Shown one piece after another: positions 26,965 to 34,908 of a stretch of DNA of 61,553 nt. A program made the position numbers and the translations under genes. Source of the stretch: a virus; the IMG/VR virus record IMGVR_UViG_3300038701_001933, positions 1 through 61,553 of that record. One strand, 5' to 3'. The notes beneath the pieces are model-generated. The model saw only the letters and a program-made list of their open reading frames with translations. It searched no databases and had not been told where the DNA came from. The first letter of the stretch is position 1, and every line of letters begins with the position of its first letter.

Positions 26965-27158
26965 AATGGTATGAGTATGATGAATTGGAGCAACAGATTG
27001 CTGTGTTAGAAAGAAACATTAATGCAGCTGTTGAAGATCTTAATACAACAACTCTTAGTGATTTTAGTCGTAGGGCTATTATGAATGAGGTTGAAAGTCA
27101 TTATAGGGTTGTTGATGATTTGAGGGAAAAATGGGGGGTATCGGATGAGCAAGTATGA
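26943..27158 (+). CDS. Helical hypothetical protein (71 aa)
   Basis: An acidic protein with a coiled-coil-like segment (ELEQQIAVLERNINAAVEDL). TTGGAG lies upstream of ATG 26943. It overlaps the next gene by 14 nt. Confidence 0.5.
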   Translation: MAEQEALEWYEYDELEQQIAVLERNINAAVEDLNTTTLSDFSRRAIMNEVESHYRVVDDLREKWGVSDEQV

Positions 27159-27390
27159 CGATCCTCGTTATGAGAAGTTGGAAGATAATGTTTATTTTGA
27201 TCATGATACTAGGGAAACTATTTTTGTTTTTCATGATGAGTTAGCTGAAACTATGATTGAAGTGTTTGGCGTGGATGAGCTTGATGCTGATCAAACGAAG
27301 AAGCTTCTTGGGCCTTATTTGGATAAACTGTTGGATGAGTATGAGTCTAAAGATTTGTTTTCTGATGATTCTGATTTGAAGGAATTATAG
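27145..27390 (+). CDS. Acidic hypothetical protein (81 aa)
   Basis: A strongly acidic protein (PYLDKLLDEYESKDLFSDDS) that could be a DNA mimic or a partner-binding protein. It is the last gene of the overlapping run that starts at 24190. Confidence 0.45.
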   Translation: MSKYDDPRYEKLEDNVYFDHDTRETIFVFHDELAETMIEVFGVDELDADQTKKLLGPYLDKLLDEYESKDLFSDDSDLKEL

Positions 27391-27407
27391 GCAAAACTGC
27401 CAGGGTA

Positions 27408-27436
27408 TTGACAATTACCCCCCAGTACTATATACT
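27408..27436 (+). promoter_or_regulatory. Sigma70-type promoter
   Basis: TTGACA, 17 nt, TATACT. It reads into the small gene at 27465, the last rightward gene before the candidate origin. Confidence 0.8.
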
Positions 27437-27464
27437 TAATATGTCCAAGAGAGAGGAAACTAAT

Positions 27465-27611
27465 ATGGATGGTATTGACGACTATAACGAAAAGATGTTT
27501 AAGAAGGTTGAGACTGCACGTCTGGCTGATGGAGAAAGCCTAATTGCTTTGGATGAGAAGCAGCGCCAACAGTTTGAGGATATGCTTCAAGAAACAGAAG
27601 ACATTGGATAA
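27465..27611 (+). CDS. Small acidic protein (48 aa)
   Basis: It begins MDGIDDYNEKMFKKVETARL. GAGAGGAAA lies 7 nt before ATG 27465. An in-frame ATG at 27441, almost at the expected transcript start, would add 8 residues. Function unknown. Confidence 0.5.
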   Translation: MDGIDDYNEKMFKKVETARLADGESLIALDEKQRQQFEDMLQETEDIG

Positions 27612-27627
27612 TAGGTTTCAAAAAATC

Positions 27628-27653
27628 GGGGGGTAGCAAAAAAGCTATCCCCC
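27628..27653 (-). terminator. Leftward intrinsic terminator
   Basis: On the minus strand GGGGGATAGC and GCTACCCCCC form a stem around TTTTTT, followed by GATTTTTTG. It would stop leftward transcripts leaving the 28-31 kb genes before they meet the rightward operon. Confidence 0.7.
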
Positions 27654-27656
27654 ATA

Positions 27657-27720
27657 CCTATATAAACAATACCCTATATAAACCAAACCCTATAAGAACA
27701 ACACTTAAGCCTATAAGAAA
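27657..27720. repeat. Four CCTATAwAA direct repeats
   Basis: Copies start at 27657, 27673, 27689 and 27710, each CCTATA followed by TAA or AG and A/C-rich DNA. The first three are 16 bp apart. They resemble iterons next to the DnaA boxes. Confidence 0.55.
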
Positions 27721-27888
27721 TCTTTCCATATAGCCAGTATAGCCCATATAGCTCAATTTCCCCCAAAGAGAACTAATACAATAAAAGCACCAAGGACAAA
27801 CACTATATACATGGCTATAGAGATAAGATAATATGTCCCAATAAGCTCTAACATACTACCAGGATACCCCCACATTTTCCTTGGAGAG

Positions 27889-27951
27889 TTATCAACACAT
27901 TAATAACATGTGAATAACTATGTGGATAACATGTGTATAGATTGTGGAAAA
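27889..27951. other. DnaA-box cluster
   Basis: TTATCAACA at 27889, TGTGAATAA at 27909, TGTGGATAA (perfect inverse of TTATCCACA) at 27921 and TGTGGAAAA at 27943. Two ATAACATGTG direct repeats lie at 27903 and 27926. The flanks are AT-rich. Confidence 0.6.
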
Positions 27952-28090
27952 CTAACAATATTATCTTACCAAAACAAACATTTATGGTGGAGTAAAGTGG
28001 AGGATAGTGGATAATGGGTAATAGAACAGGCCCGCGTCTATCTTAATATAATCTTTCATTATTACATATAGCCCATATCCCCCAAACAAC

Positions 28091-28720
28091 CACGATTTTT
28101 TGATGTCCTTCGTAATGTCTTATTGTATATAGGTATGTATTGTGTATTGTGATGCAATAAATACCCTCGAAATGTTGCAATATAATGCAATAAAAATCAT
28201 CATAAATTAAATAAAAACATACAAAATATTAAATAATTTAAAATAAAATGGGGAAAATAAACAAAAAAGAAGTGTTTCCTATATAGGGCATTATACTCTC
28301 TATATATAGGGGGGTATTAGTCTTTACCTTTAATAGTAGTCCATATACCTATTAGTATTAAGCCAATGATAGTGAGGATGATTTCCATATACCCTGGCTT
28401 ACTTCACACTTAGATATGCTAATGTCCATGCTATTACAATAATAGCTAATACTATTAATAGATCCACGATTTTTAATGCCCCTTCGTAATAATGTTTAAT
28501 AAAATAATAACAAATAGCCGGGGTATTTACTGTGTCAATACAAATAAACTATATACTACAAATACTAATACTAAAGATGCACCAATAATAGTCATATATA
28601 TCCCCCCTCCAATAATATCATTAAAGCCACGATTTCACAATACCCTTCGTAATATGCCCACGATTTTTTAGGCTTCATCGTAATAAACTTTCACGATTTC
28701 AAACACTTCTTCGTAATGAA
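28091..28720. repeat. CACGATTT-n-CTTCGTAAT repeat family (5 copies)
   Basis: Copies lie at 28091-28117, 28464-28490, 28627-28653, 28657-28686 and 28691-28720. Each has (C)CACGATTT, 8-12 variable bases and TTCGTAAT (one copy ATCGTAAT). ACGA/TCGT form short inverted arms. Degenerate copies are at 31270-31300 and 36230-36258. Confidence 0.7.
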
Positions 28721-28818
28721 TTTATATTTAATTATGTTGTTGTATGTGAATGATTCTCATTTTGGGGGACCCCCGACTGGAGTGGTTACAGTCAACCACT
28801 CCAGCAAAGGTTAGAAAA

Positions 28819-28965
28819 CTAATCCGAATCTTCTTCCAAATCTTCATCTTCCATAGAATCAACGATTGGCTGTAAGGCAGAGGCTACCTCTAGTGCCCGC
28901 TGGTACATTTCCCACTCGGAGTCGGAAAGTGCCGAGTTACCTGTCGATGTGTTTGATTCGCTCAT
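28819..28965 (-). CDS. Small acidic protein (48 aa)
   Basis: Starts MSESNTSTGNSALSD after AGAGAGGC and ends in EDEDLEEDSD. It is the last gene of a six-gene leftward unit and overlaps the gene before it by 29 nt. Function unknown. Confidence 0.5.
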   Translation of the reverse strand: MSESNTSTGNSALSDSEWEMYQRALEVASALQPIVDSMEDEDLEEDSD

Positions 28966-29164
28966 AGTGTGCCTCTCTGTCTCCCTTATCTTCTCTATGC
29001 TCCTTGGCTGACTCATATACCGTCTCAAATCTGGCGAAAGTTGTTAATCTTGCCAGTTGAGAGAAATATATTCCAATCATATCTAAGTCTAGCCTTAAAT
29101 CGGTTAGCATATCAACTAGTTTTTGTGCTACCTTTTCTTCTCTCGTTACTACTTCTCTACCCAT
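28937..29164 (-). CDS. Helical hypothetical protein (75 aa)
   Basis: A charged helical protein (TREEKVAQKLVDMLTDLRLD). AGGAGA lies 5 nt before the ATG. No family is recognised. Confidence 0.5.
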   Translation of the reverse strand: MGREVVTREEKVAQKLVDMLTDLRLDLDMIGIYFSQLARLTTFARFETVYESAKEHREDKGDREAHYERIKHIDR

Positions 29165-29181
29165 ATTCTCCTATTGTACTC

Positions 29182-29577
29182 CTACCCTGCCAACTTAGCA
29201 AATGGCTCCCAAGGGATAACGCTCTGCTCATACTCTGGCAGAATCTCAAAGTGCCTTAGTAGTCGTTCGGGAATCTCTTTGTAGATAGTTTTAAATGTTT
29301 CGATATCGATGAAGAAATCACTATCTTCGCAGTGATACCCTCCAAGGTCTTGCCCCCAGCCAAGGGTAAGCATTTTGGCTTCCTCGTCAGTGATAAAGAA
29401 ATCATACTTCTCTAGCCATTGACCTGAACCACCATAGGGAATACCTACCTGTGGGATAGGGTAAAAGTTAATCTTCCATGCCCCACTTGCTTCACCCCAA
29501 GACTCATATTCTAATTCGTCCCAGATATTCATGTCATAGTTTTTAGTCATGACAGTGGTGCTAAAAGTTTTAGACAT
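29182..29577 (-). CDS. Conserved hypothetical protein (131 aa)
   Basis: An aromatic-rich protein with SWGEASGAWKINFYPIPQVG and MLTLGWGQDLGGYHCEDSD. GGAGTTGGAG fixes the start at 29577. It overlaps the next gene upstream by 8 nt. Function unknown. Confidence 0.5.
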   Translation of the reverse strand: MSKTFSTTVMTKNYDMNIWDELEYESWGEASGAWKINFYPIPQVGIPYGGSGQWLEKYDFFITDEEAKMLTLGWGQDLGGYHCEDSDFFIDIETFKTIYKEIPERLLRHFEILPEYEQSVIPWEPFAKLAG

Positions 29578-29971
29578 ATGCTCCAACTCCTTTGACTCCG
29601 TATTCTGCAAGGTATACATCTCTAGGATACTCTACATCAGTGTGTTTCACAAATCCCCCAGCCCTGTCCCAAGCTTCTTCATTAATCTCAATCTGCTTAG
29701 TCTTATAGTTATAAACAGGTACGTCGTATCCATCACCTCCGCCAGACAGCTTGTTGACAGATAGGCCTACCCCAGTTTCTTTATTCCAATCAGTTCCAAT
29801 TACTCTTGAGATAAAGATACGGGTAAAGTATGATTCGTCACCATCACGGCTCATCGCATGTGCAATTGCATTAGCAACAATCTCATGCCTGTCCAATCCT
29901 CCCCAATGGATATAGAGGAATACTGTATTGCCATCGGTACCACGAATTCCAACATTAGCACGGTCACCCAT
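29570..29971 (-). CDS. Conserved phage GDRANV-type protein
   Basis: This 133-aa protein starts MGDRANVGIRGTDGNTVFLYIHWGG, a widespread phage family that often lies among early genes and has no known function. The start overlaps the stop of the upstream gene (TGATG). Confidence 0.65.
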   Translation of the reverse strand: MGDRANVGIRGTDGNTVFLYIHWGGLDRHEIVANAIAHAMSRDGDESYFTRIFISRVIGTDWNKETGVGLSVNKLSGGGDGYDVPVYNYKTKQIEINEEAWDRAGGFVKHTDVEYPRDVYLAEYGVKGVGAYV

Positions 29972-30159
29972 CACTTAGCCTTTCTTTCATTAATTAGTTT
30001 AGCTGTTTCGATTGCTAGGTCAGCCCGAGAATCTTCGAACTCTTCCCATTCTACATCCGACCACTGACTTACATCGACATACTCGACACGGTCATTCTCG
30101 ATACCAGTGAAATCTCCAGTACCCCACATGCCGTACTCAGTAATCCAAATGTTTTCCAT
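29971..30159 (-). CDS. Small hypothetical protein (62 aa)
   Basis: Acidic and Trp-rich (MENIWITEYGMWGTGDF). It is coupled by TAATG to the gene at 30159-30275. No family is recognised. Confidence 0.5.
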   Translation of the reverse strand: MENIWITEYGMWGTGDFTGIENDRVEYVDVSQWSDVEWEEFEDSRADLAIETAKLINERKAK

Positions 30160-30275
30160 TATTTAATCTTTCCTAAGATGGCTTGCACTTCTGCCAATTG
30201 TTCGGGGGTAAGGCTATCAATAACCTTCATCCCATGACTAACTACATTATCTAATGCTTGCTCTAATTCGTTCAT
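30159..30275 (-). CDS. Small helical protein (38 aa)
   Basis: MNELEQALDNVVSHGMKV, first gene of the six-gene unit. TATAGT of the special promoter lies exactly 6 nt before the ATG, so the message should be leaderless. Confidence 0.55.
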   Translation of the reverse strand: MNELEQALDNVVSHGMKVIDSLTPEQLAEVQAILGKIK

Positions 30276-30281
30276 GCTTCC

Positions 30282-30305
30282 ACTATACCTTCCACCACTG
30301 ACATT
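30282..30305 (-). promoter_or_regulatory. AATGTCAGTGGT-class promoter, copy 1
   Basis: Read leftward: AATGTCAGTGGT, 6 nt, TATAGT, then 6 nt to ATG 30275. It drives the unit 30275 to 28819. Confidence 0.75.
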
Positions 30306-30317
30306 GGGCCGATCTGA

Positions 30318-30443
30318 TTACAGGATGTCTTTGTCTTTAAATTGTTCTTTGGCTTCATCACTAAGTAGCGATGCAGATACTCCAGTCATTAAAGAGTAAC
30401 TTGGTAAAACAAAGTAATCCTTTTCTTCTTCAGCTTGCGACAT
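30318..30443 (-). CDS. Small hypothetical protein (41 aa)
   Basis: MSQAEEEKDYFVLPSYSLMT after a GGAGAGCAGGAG ribosome site. It is the last gene of the unit under the promoter at 31233. Confidence 0.5.
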   Translation of the reverse strand: MSQAEEEKDYFVLPSYSLMTGVSASLLSDEAKEQFKDKDIL

Positions 30444-30522
30444 GATATATCTCCTGCTCTCCTTCACAGATATTACAAAACGGGGTACAGTCAAAGTTAC
30501 CCTCATGATTAGGACATTCCAT
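30430..30522 (-). CDS. Cys-rich microprotein (30 aa)
   Basis: MECPNHEGNFDCTPFCNICE has four Cys and one His arranged like a zinc knuckle. It starts in a TAATG overlap and ends inside the next gene's ribosome site. Confidence 0.5.
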   Translation of the reverse strand: MECPNHEGNFDCTPFCNICEGEQEIYHVAS

Positions 30523-30632
30523 TATTCTCCACCTTCATTGCAGAAACAACTACAGCCCCCACAACAATCTTTGTGTGCCCCCGAAAGGCAATAAAACAAT
30601 TCGTAAGAATCTCTACCTGTAGCTTGGGTCAT
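30522..30632 (-). CDS. Cys-rich microprotein (36 aa)
   Basis: The C-terminal half is CCGGCSCFC plus an upstream YC, six cysteines in about 22 residues, a probable metal-binding peptide. It overlaps the previous gene by 20 nt. Confidence 0.5.
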   Translation of the reverse strand: MTQATGRDSYELFYCLSGAHKDCCGGCSCFCNEGGE

Positions 30633-30906
30633 TGCTCACCACCAAGTCTTTATCATTCCAGTTTTTCTTTGTAACAAACCAGCCCATTCGATTAAACCCA
30701 CGATAGCCAGGAATAACATCCAAATAAACACTATTAGCATTGTTATCCACAACAGTCCAAACGTGATAACCATTAAGAGCGGTTTGCTGAACCTTCAGGA
30801 TATCTTCAAAGAAAGCATCCCAATAGTTGTCTACCTCTTTGTTTGTGACATCAACTGGTTTATATTCTGTTGCCCATTCGTTCCAAGAAATAATACCATC
30901 AGTCAT
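30613..30906 (-). CDS. Hypothetical protein (97 aa)
   Basis: An aromatic-rich protein (YWDAFFEDILKVQQTALNGY; PGYRGFNRMGWFVTKKNW). It overlaps both neighbours, indicating translational coupling. Function unknown. Confidence 0.5.
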   Translation of the reverse strand: MTDGIISWNEWATEYKPVDVTNKEVDNYWDAFFEDILKVQQTALNGYHVWTVVDNNANSVYLDVIPGYRGFNRMGWFVTKKNWNDKDLVVSNDPSYR

Positions 30907-31057
30907 TTTCTCTCCTATGTTCTTCCATCAGTTCCTGAGCATAACGCATAACGTTAGTCTTGTCAAGCTTTTTGACCTTACCAGATGTAATAAGCATTAA
31001 CATTGATGATAGCCCCCGCAAATATCCACGGGTATAGTCTGATTCCCTACCTGCCAC
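30899..31057 (-). CDS. Small hypothetical protein (52 aa)
   Basis: GTG 31057 is chosen because GGAGG lies 9 nt upstream; ATG 31066 abuts that site and is less likely. It is basic and helical (GRESDYTRGYLRGLSSMLM). Function unknown. Confidence 0.45.
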   Translation of the reverse strand: MAGRESDYTRGYLRGLSSMLMLITSGKVKKLDKTNVMRYAQELMEEHRREND

Positions 31058-31226
31058 GATAGTCATCCTCCAACTTAGCAATCAAATGGTCATATACTTC
31101 ATACATGGCATCTAACTCAATATAATCAGTAGAGCCAGAACTCACGCTGTGCATCTCATTGGATAGCTCAGAGCGACGGGTATCTAGATAATCAAGAATC
31201 TCATTAACTATTACGTGTCTTGTCAT
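31047..31226 (-). CDS. Helical hypothetical protein (59 aa)
   Basis: MTRHVIVNEILDYLDTRRSE, first gene of a six-gene unit. TATAGT lies exactly 6 nt before ATG 31226 (leaderless). Confidence 0.55.
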   Translation of the reverse strand: MTRHVIVNEILDYLDTRRSELSNEMHSVSSGSTDYIELDAMYEVYDHLIAKLEDDYRGR

Positions 31227-31232
31227 GCTTCT

Positions 31233-31256
31233 ACTATACAAGCAACCACTGACATT
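31233..31256 (-). promoter_or_regulatory. AATGTCAGTGGT-class promoter, copy 2
   Basis: AATGTCAGTGGT, 6 nt, TATAGT, 6 nt to the ATG. It drives 31226 to 30318. Confidence 0.75.
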
Positions 31257-31410
31257 AAGGCCAAAACTTCCACGATTTTGAGACCTTTATCATAAAGACT
31301 TTATAATGTTTAATTATATGTATAAGAAAAAATGCGGTCCCCCATTATTTTTGAAAGGGGACCCCCGACTTTTGGGGTGGGCAGTTTATTGTCATGCCCA
31401 GGACATTACG

Positions 31411-32415
31411 CTACGAGGTCAGCGCCCCGACAACCTGAAGGAGACGATTCTTCTCAGTGTTGATAGCGTGGTCAAAACCACTAGCACCAGCCAGCACAGA
31501 TTCACTGTTACCACCACGCGCATTGCGATACCAGTCAAGTCGCTCAGTCATTGCGTTAAGCGCACCCCAAGCTGTACCAGCAATCATGTGATTGGTGTTA
31601 CCCTGATAGATACCCTCAACAATGTCGAGCTTGTTATTCCACTTGGTCAGTGCACCCTTTTTGTCATCTTCTGGCATAGGGTAAGCAGTCTTAAGAATCT
31701 CAAAAAACTTGTCTTGAGTAATTTCTCGCTCAATCATATCCTGAGCCATTTTGTCAAACTCATCCATGTAGGCGTTAGCCAAGCCAAGTGCCTCACGAGC
31801 TGCCTGCACCTTACCCTGAGCAGTCTGGGTGTGGCGAATCTTGTAAGACTGTTTGATTCCACGGTGCTTACCCACACCACTACCTAGTGCTAGGTTGAGA
31901 GTATTAGCACAGACAACACGCACAGGAGTAACGCTAGCCTGAATAGCAATCGAGCCATCGTGCGAGGTGTTCACCAGCAGATAGCTGTTTACCTTGTCAG
32001 ACACACCACTAGGGTCGAGGACAGTCTCACGCTCTAGTGCAAGCGAGCCAAAGACTTGACGACCACCCTTGATAGAGCCAGCAGTTTCCCAACGGCCACC
32101 GCCATCGAGCAGGGCATCGCCAAAGTCGAACAATTCTTCATTTTGAAGAATACGGTAACGCTCACCAACAATACCGAGAACGTCATTCTGTTCACGATTA
32201 AATGGGTTAGTGCGAACGACATAGTTGTAGTTGCGGTCAGACGCAAAGGTATCGGGCATAGTAACTTCTTCAAGACGAACATTCCAATCTTGAAGGTTAG
32301 CAAGCTCTAGCATTTTTTTGGTAGACACTTCTTCATCGAACACAGTGCCTAGCCCATGCCAGGCAGGTTCGCGGAACGAAGCGAATGATTTGTCGGATTC
32401 TAATTCATGTGCCAT
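31411..32415 (-). CDS. DUF932 / phage-plasmid-like protein
   Basis: This 334-aa protein matches the DUF932 (TIGR03299-type) family: PAWHGLGTVF at the N-terminus, LGIVGERYRILQNEE, VNTSHDGSIAIQASVTPVRV with VCANTLNLAL, then a helical C-terminus. These proteins are common next to replication genes of phages and plasmids; a role in DNA metabolism is suspected but unproven. AGAAAGGTG precedes the ATG. Confidence 0.88.
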   Translation of the reverse strand: MAHELESDKSFASFREPAWHGLGTVFDEEVSTKKMLELANLQDWNVRLEEVTMPDTFASDRNYNYVVRTNPFNREQNDVLGIVGERYRILQNEELFDFGDALLDGGGRWETAGSIKGGRQVFGSLALERETVLDPSGVSDKVNSYLLVNTSHDGSIAIQASVTPVRVVCANTLNLALGSGVGKHRGIKQSYKIRHTQTAQGKVQAAREALGLANAYMDEFDKMAQDMIEREITQDKFFEILKTAYPMPEDDKKGALTKWNNKLDIVEGIYQGNTNHMIAGTAWGALNAMTERLDWYRNARGGNSESVLAGASGFDHAINTEKNRLLQVVGALTS

Positions 32416-32454
32416 GGTGACACCTTTCTGATAGGGGATTTCCTGATATAACTA

Positions 32455-32478
32455 ACTATACTCTTAACCACTGACATT
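32455..32478 (-). promoter_or_regulatory. AATGTCAGTGGT-class promoter, copy 3
   Basis: AATGTCAGTGGT, 6 nt, TATAGT, then a leader of about 35 nt with a ribosome site before the DUF932 gene. Confidence 0.75.
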
Positions 32479-32597
32479 AGCAAGTCTTAATATGCTTTTT
32501 CTTAATTATATTGATAACGTTTTTATAACGGCGCGGGGACCCCAAAAAGGGGGACAGTTTAGATGACATGTCCAGGTCTTTCTCCCCCCAGAGAAAC

Positions 32598-32780
32598 TTA
32601 ATCGATCGACGTCAGGTCATGCGCATAGGCTAGTCCTAGTTCACGCACTTCTGGCCAGCTGTCTCCCTCATATGCAATATCTTCACGATTGAATTTGCGT
32701 AGGGCGTGCTCTTCGCTAAATGCGTTAACCACGTAAGCTTTGACGTCCAATATTTCGAATTGCTTCAATGTCTTACTCAT
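32598..32780 (-). CDS. Small hypothetical protein (60 aa)
   Basis: MSKTLKQFEILDVKAYVVNA, an alpha/beta protein of unknown family. Its ATG overlaps the stop of the gene before by 8 nt. Confidence 0.5.
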   Translation of the reverse strand: MSKTLKQFEILDVKAYVVNAFSEEHALRKFNREDIAYEGDSWPEVRELGLAYAHDLTSID

Positions 32781-32940
32781 CCTCTTCATCCTCTGCAGTC
32801 TTTACAATTGTTTCTGACCAGACACCGTCATAGTAGCTATCTTGGTCTTCTAGATAGATGGCCATAGCCTCGTCTTTAGTGTCAGCTTCGATATCTTCAG
32901 CGTAGTAATCTACCCTTTGCCTGATTGTCCATTTTGCCAT
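32773..32940 (-). CDS. Small acidic protein (55 aa)
   Basis: MAKWTIRQRVDYYAEDIEAD with an acidic tail EDEEDE. It is coupled to the gene upstream by TAATG. The start resembles the 60-aa neighbour in layout (a strand followed by an acidic helix), and both may be related small inhibitors; function unknown. Confidence 0.5.
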   Translation of the reverse strand: MAKWTIRQRVDYYAEDIEADTKDEAMAIYLEDQDSYYDGVWSETIVKTAEDEEDE

Positions 32941-33467
32941 TAGTTGGCACTTCCTCTCTCCATTATCCAGATTAGTGCTTGTGCGGTACGGGGGGTCATT
33001 TGGAATCGTTCAGCCACTTTGGTAACGGCTTCACTCATCTCAGTATACTGTGTCTTGTTAGGGCTGTCAACCTTAGCACCAGCCGCTCTCATCATCCAGA
33101 CATCAATGACAACAGCGTTTTCATCACCAGCGATGGCCCTAGCGAATGCGTTAGTCTTCCTACCCTTGAGAGCGTCATAGCCTAGCAGTAAACTAGCGTT
33201 AGCCATTTTGAGATTGTTGGACAATCCCGTAACGGTCTCGCCTAGTGAGAATGCGATAGCCTTAGAGACATTGCTTGTCCATCGTTCGCGGGGAGAGAAT
33301 GATGAAACAACACTAGCACCAACCTCTAAACTAGTGCCTAGGTTTTCAGCAACCTTATGAGCCACCTTTTCTGCTTCCATATACCAGACTGAGGCTTGCT
33401 CAATCTGACCAAAGGTAGCCTCTAGGCATAAGGCCGTAAAGTTTTCGTAGTACTCGTTCTTAGTCAT
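32940..33467 (-). CDS. Conserved phage protein, DUF7178-like
   Basis: This 175-aa protein has VVSSFSPRERWTSNVSKAIAF, LKGRKTNAFARAIAGDEN, VVIDVWMMRAAG and TPRTAQALIWIM. This is the pattern of a family frequent in actinophage early regions (DUF7178-like), with a helix-hairpin-helix flavour that suggests DNA contact. It is the first gene of a three-gene unit. Confidence 0.7.
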   Translation of the reverse strand: MTKNEYYENFTALCLEATFGQIEQASVWYMEAEKVAHKVAENLGTSLEVGASVVSSFSPRERWTSNVSKAIAFSLGETVTGLSNNLKMANASLLLGYDALKGRKTNAFARAIAGDENAVVIDVWMMRAAGAKVDSPNKTQYTEMSEAVTKVAERFQMTPRTAQALIWIMERGSAN

Positions 33468-33493
33468 AACAACCTTTCTTTGGGGATGTTCTT

Positions 33494-33517
33494 AATATAG
33501 CACCTACCACTGACATT
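33494..33517 (-). promoter_or_regulatory. AATGTCAGTGGT-class promoter, copy 4
   Basis: AATGTCAGTGGT, 6 nt, TATATT, then a leader with AAAGAAAGG before ATG 33467. Confidence 0.75.
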
Positions 33518-33603
33518 GAAGGGTAGCGACCTGATCACCACGGGGGGTCCCCCAAAAAAACCAAAAGGGGGAGAGCCGTAGCCCTCCCCCAGTTATCATT
33601 CCC

Positions 33604-34056
33604 CTAAATGATTTCCATTACAGCACCATAGGTTGATGCGTTCACTTCTTCCTGGTTGGTCATTTTGAGAATACGGAGATTCTTCTCCAGCAACTCTTTG
33701 CGAGTAGTATAGTCACGACCAAAGTGCTCACGCTGGTTAGGCTTTACTGGTACTTCTGGTCGTTTTGGGAACTCTGGAATGGCAGAGGTATCAAAGATTA
33801 ACTCTACCTTGCCACCCATAAAGTGTTCGCTGATACGAATAACAGATTCATATTCATACCCAAACTTGTTAGCATTTTTGCTAACATATTCAGACACAAA
33901 CTTTGCTACTGTTTTCTTGTATTCTTCGTTTGCTTTCTCATACGCCTCACGCTTTGCGGGGTATTCCGCAATATCTTTGTCAATCTCAGCAATACGATTT
34001 TCGATTTGCTCAATCAACTTAGCGGTAGGAACTTTCACACTAATGCTTCTAGCCAT
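33604..34056 (-). CDS. Coiled-coil hypothetical protein (150 aa)
   Basis: A long charged helix (KLIEQIENRIAEIDKDIAEY) followed by a Pro-rich segment (IPEFPKRPEVPVKPNQREHF) and a second helix. GAGAGAGAGAAA sets the start at 34056. Function unknown. Confidence 0.55.
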   Translation of the reverse strand: MARSISVKVPTAKLIEQIENRIAEIDKDIAEYPAKREAYEKANEEYKKTVAKFVSEYVSKNANKFGYEYESVIRISEHFMGGKVELIFDTSAIPEFPKRPEVPVKPNQREHFGRDYTTRKELLEKNLRILKMTNQEEVNASTYGAVMEII

Positions 34057-34125
34057 TACATTTCTCTCTCTCAATAGGGGGTTATTGTGATAGGGCAGTT
34101 TTATATCATACCCAGGATAAGTGAA

Positions 34126-34278
34126 CTACTTTTTGGTAACAGTCGTCCAACGAGGCTGACCGTTCACATCGAGACGAACACGGTAAGTACCGTTTTTGTT
34201 CTCGATAACTTCCTGGACAGTGCCAGAAACGCCAGACTTCTGAGTGGTGAACTCCGAACCGACAGTGATGTTTTCCAT
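34126..34278 (-). CDS. Small beta-rich protein (50 aa)
   Basis: MENITVGSEFTTQKSGVSGT then VIENKNGTYRVRLDVNGQPR, probably an SH3-like small barrel. GAAAGGAAG precedes the ATG. Function unknown. Confidence 0.55.
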   Translation of the reverse strand: MENITVGSEFTTQKSGVSGTVQEVIENKNGTYRVRLDVNGQPRWTTVTKK

Positions 34279-34332
34279 ATTTGCTTCCTTTCGTTATGTG
34301 GCGAGCCAGCCACTGTTTTTGTTGATATATCT

Positions 34333-34361
34333 AGTATGAGGCATAGCAGGGTCAATGTCAA
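34333..34361 (-). promoter_or_regulatory. Leftward TTGACA promoter
   Basis: TTGACA, 17 nt, CATACT, reading into the gene at 34278. It is one of the few units in this block with an ordinary -35 box. Confidence 0.55.
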
Positions 34362-34450
34362 GCCCAAACCGTTGATTTTTGTAACAGTATCATAAACACT
34401 TCTTTGTAGGTTTTATACAACGCGGGGACCCCCCGCCTTTTCAGGTAGGG

Positions 34451-34774
34451 TTAAGCTTCTATCACTTCGCCATTCTTGCAATCATAGATAGCCATTTGAT
34501 TACACACCTCTGCTATTTTCAATGCCTGCTCCCTATCTTTAATGTGAATAGAGTTGTCGATATAGGTGATACCCTCGGATTCCCAGACACCAACGGTAGC
34601 ACCTTTATAAGTATCCATCAGGTCAAGGGCATCAACAATGCCTTTCTTGGTTAGCCTTCCGTGTACTGCTATTCCCTCAGTGGATACCCAATATCCATTA
34701 GACATCATTACCTGCTCCTTAAGGGTAGGGGAACCATCTTCCCCTACCCCGACAATGTAAGTACCGTCTTTCAC
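34451..34774 (-). CDS. Hypothetical protein (107 aa)
   Basis: GTG start overlapping the previous stop (GTGA). Beta-rich N-terminus (MKDGTYIVGVGEDGSPTLKE) and a helical C-terminus with two Cys. No family is recognised. It is the last gene of a five-gene coupled unit. Confidence 0.5.
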   Translation of the reverse strand: MKDGTYIVGVGEDGSPTLKEQVMMSNGYWVSTEGIAVHGRLTKKGIVDALDLMDTYKGATVGVWESEGITYIDNSIHIKDREQALKIAEVCNQMAIYDCKNGEVIEA

Positions 34775-34908
34775 CTAATAATCCTTCCACTGTAGCGGTC
34801 AAGTACCAGTTGGGCTTTTCCGTTTCTGACTAGATAAAGGCCAGTCTGTAGATTATGAACGGGGGACATAGTTTTATCGTTATTCATAACGATGTAGTAG
34901 CCACTCAT
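34771..34908 (-). CDS. Small hypothetical protein (45 aa)
   Basis: MSGYYIVMNNDKTMSPVHNL then LYLVRNGKAQLVLD, a compact beta protein. TAATG at its start and GTGA at its end couple it to both neighbours. Confidence 0.55.
   Translation of the reverse strand: MSGYYIVMNNDKTMSPVHNLQTGLYLVRNGKAQLVLDRYSGRIIR

Larger units (their letters stand above)
27612..28818. other. 1.2-kb AT-rich intergenic region, candidate replication origin
   Basis: No convincing gene lies here. It holds a leftward terminator, four CCTATA direct repeats, a DnaA-box cluster, long AT-rich stretches (28190-28260 is almost all A/T), five CACGATTT...CGTAAT repeats and one GGGGGACCCCC palindrome. It sits where the rightward and leftward gene blocks converge. 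Confidence 0.6.

Noticed and set aside
27657-28720. CRISPR array
   Set aside because: The repeats are irregularly spaced, bipartite with variable middles, and there are no uniform spacers or cas genes.
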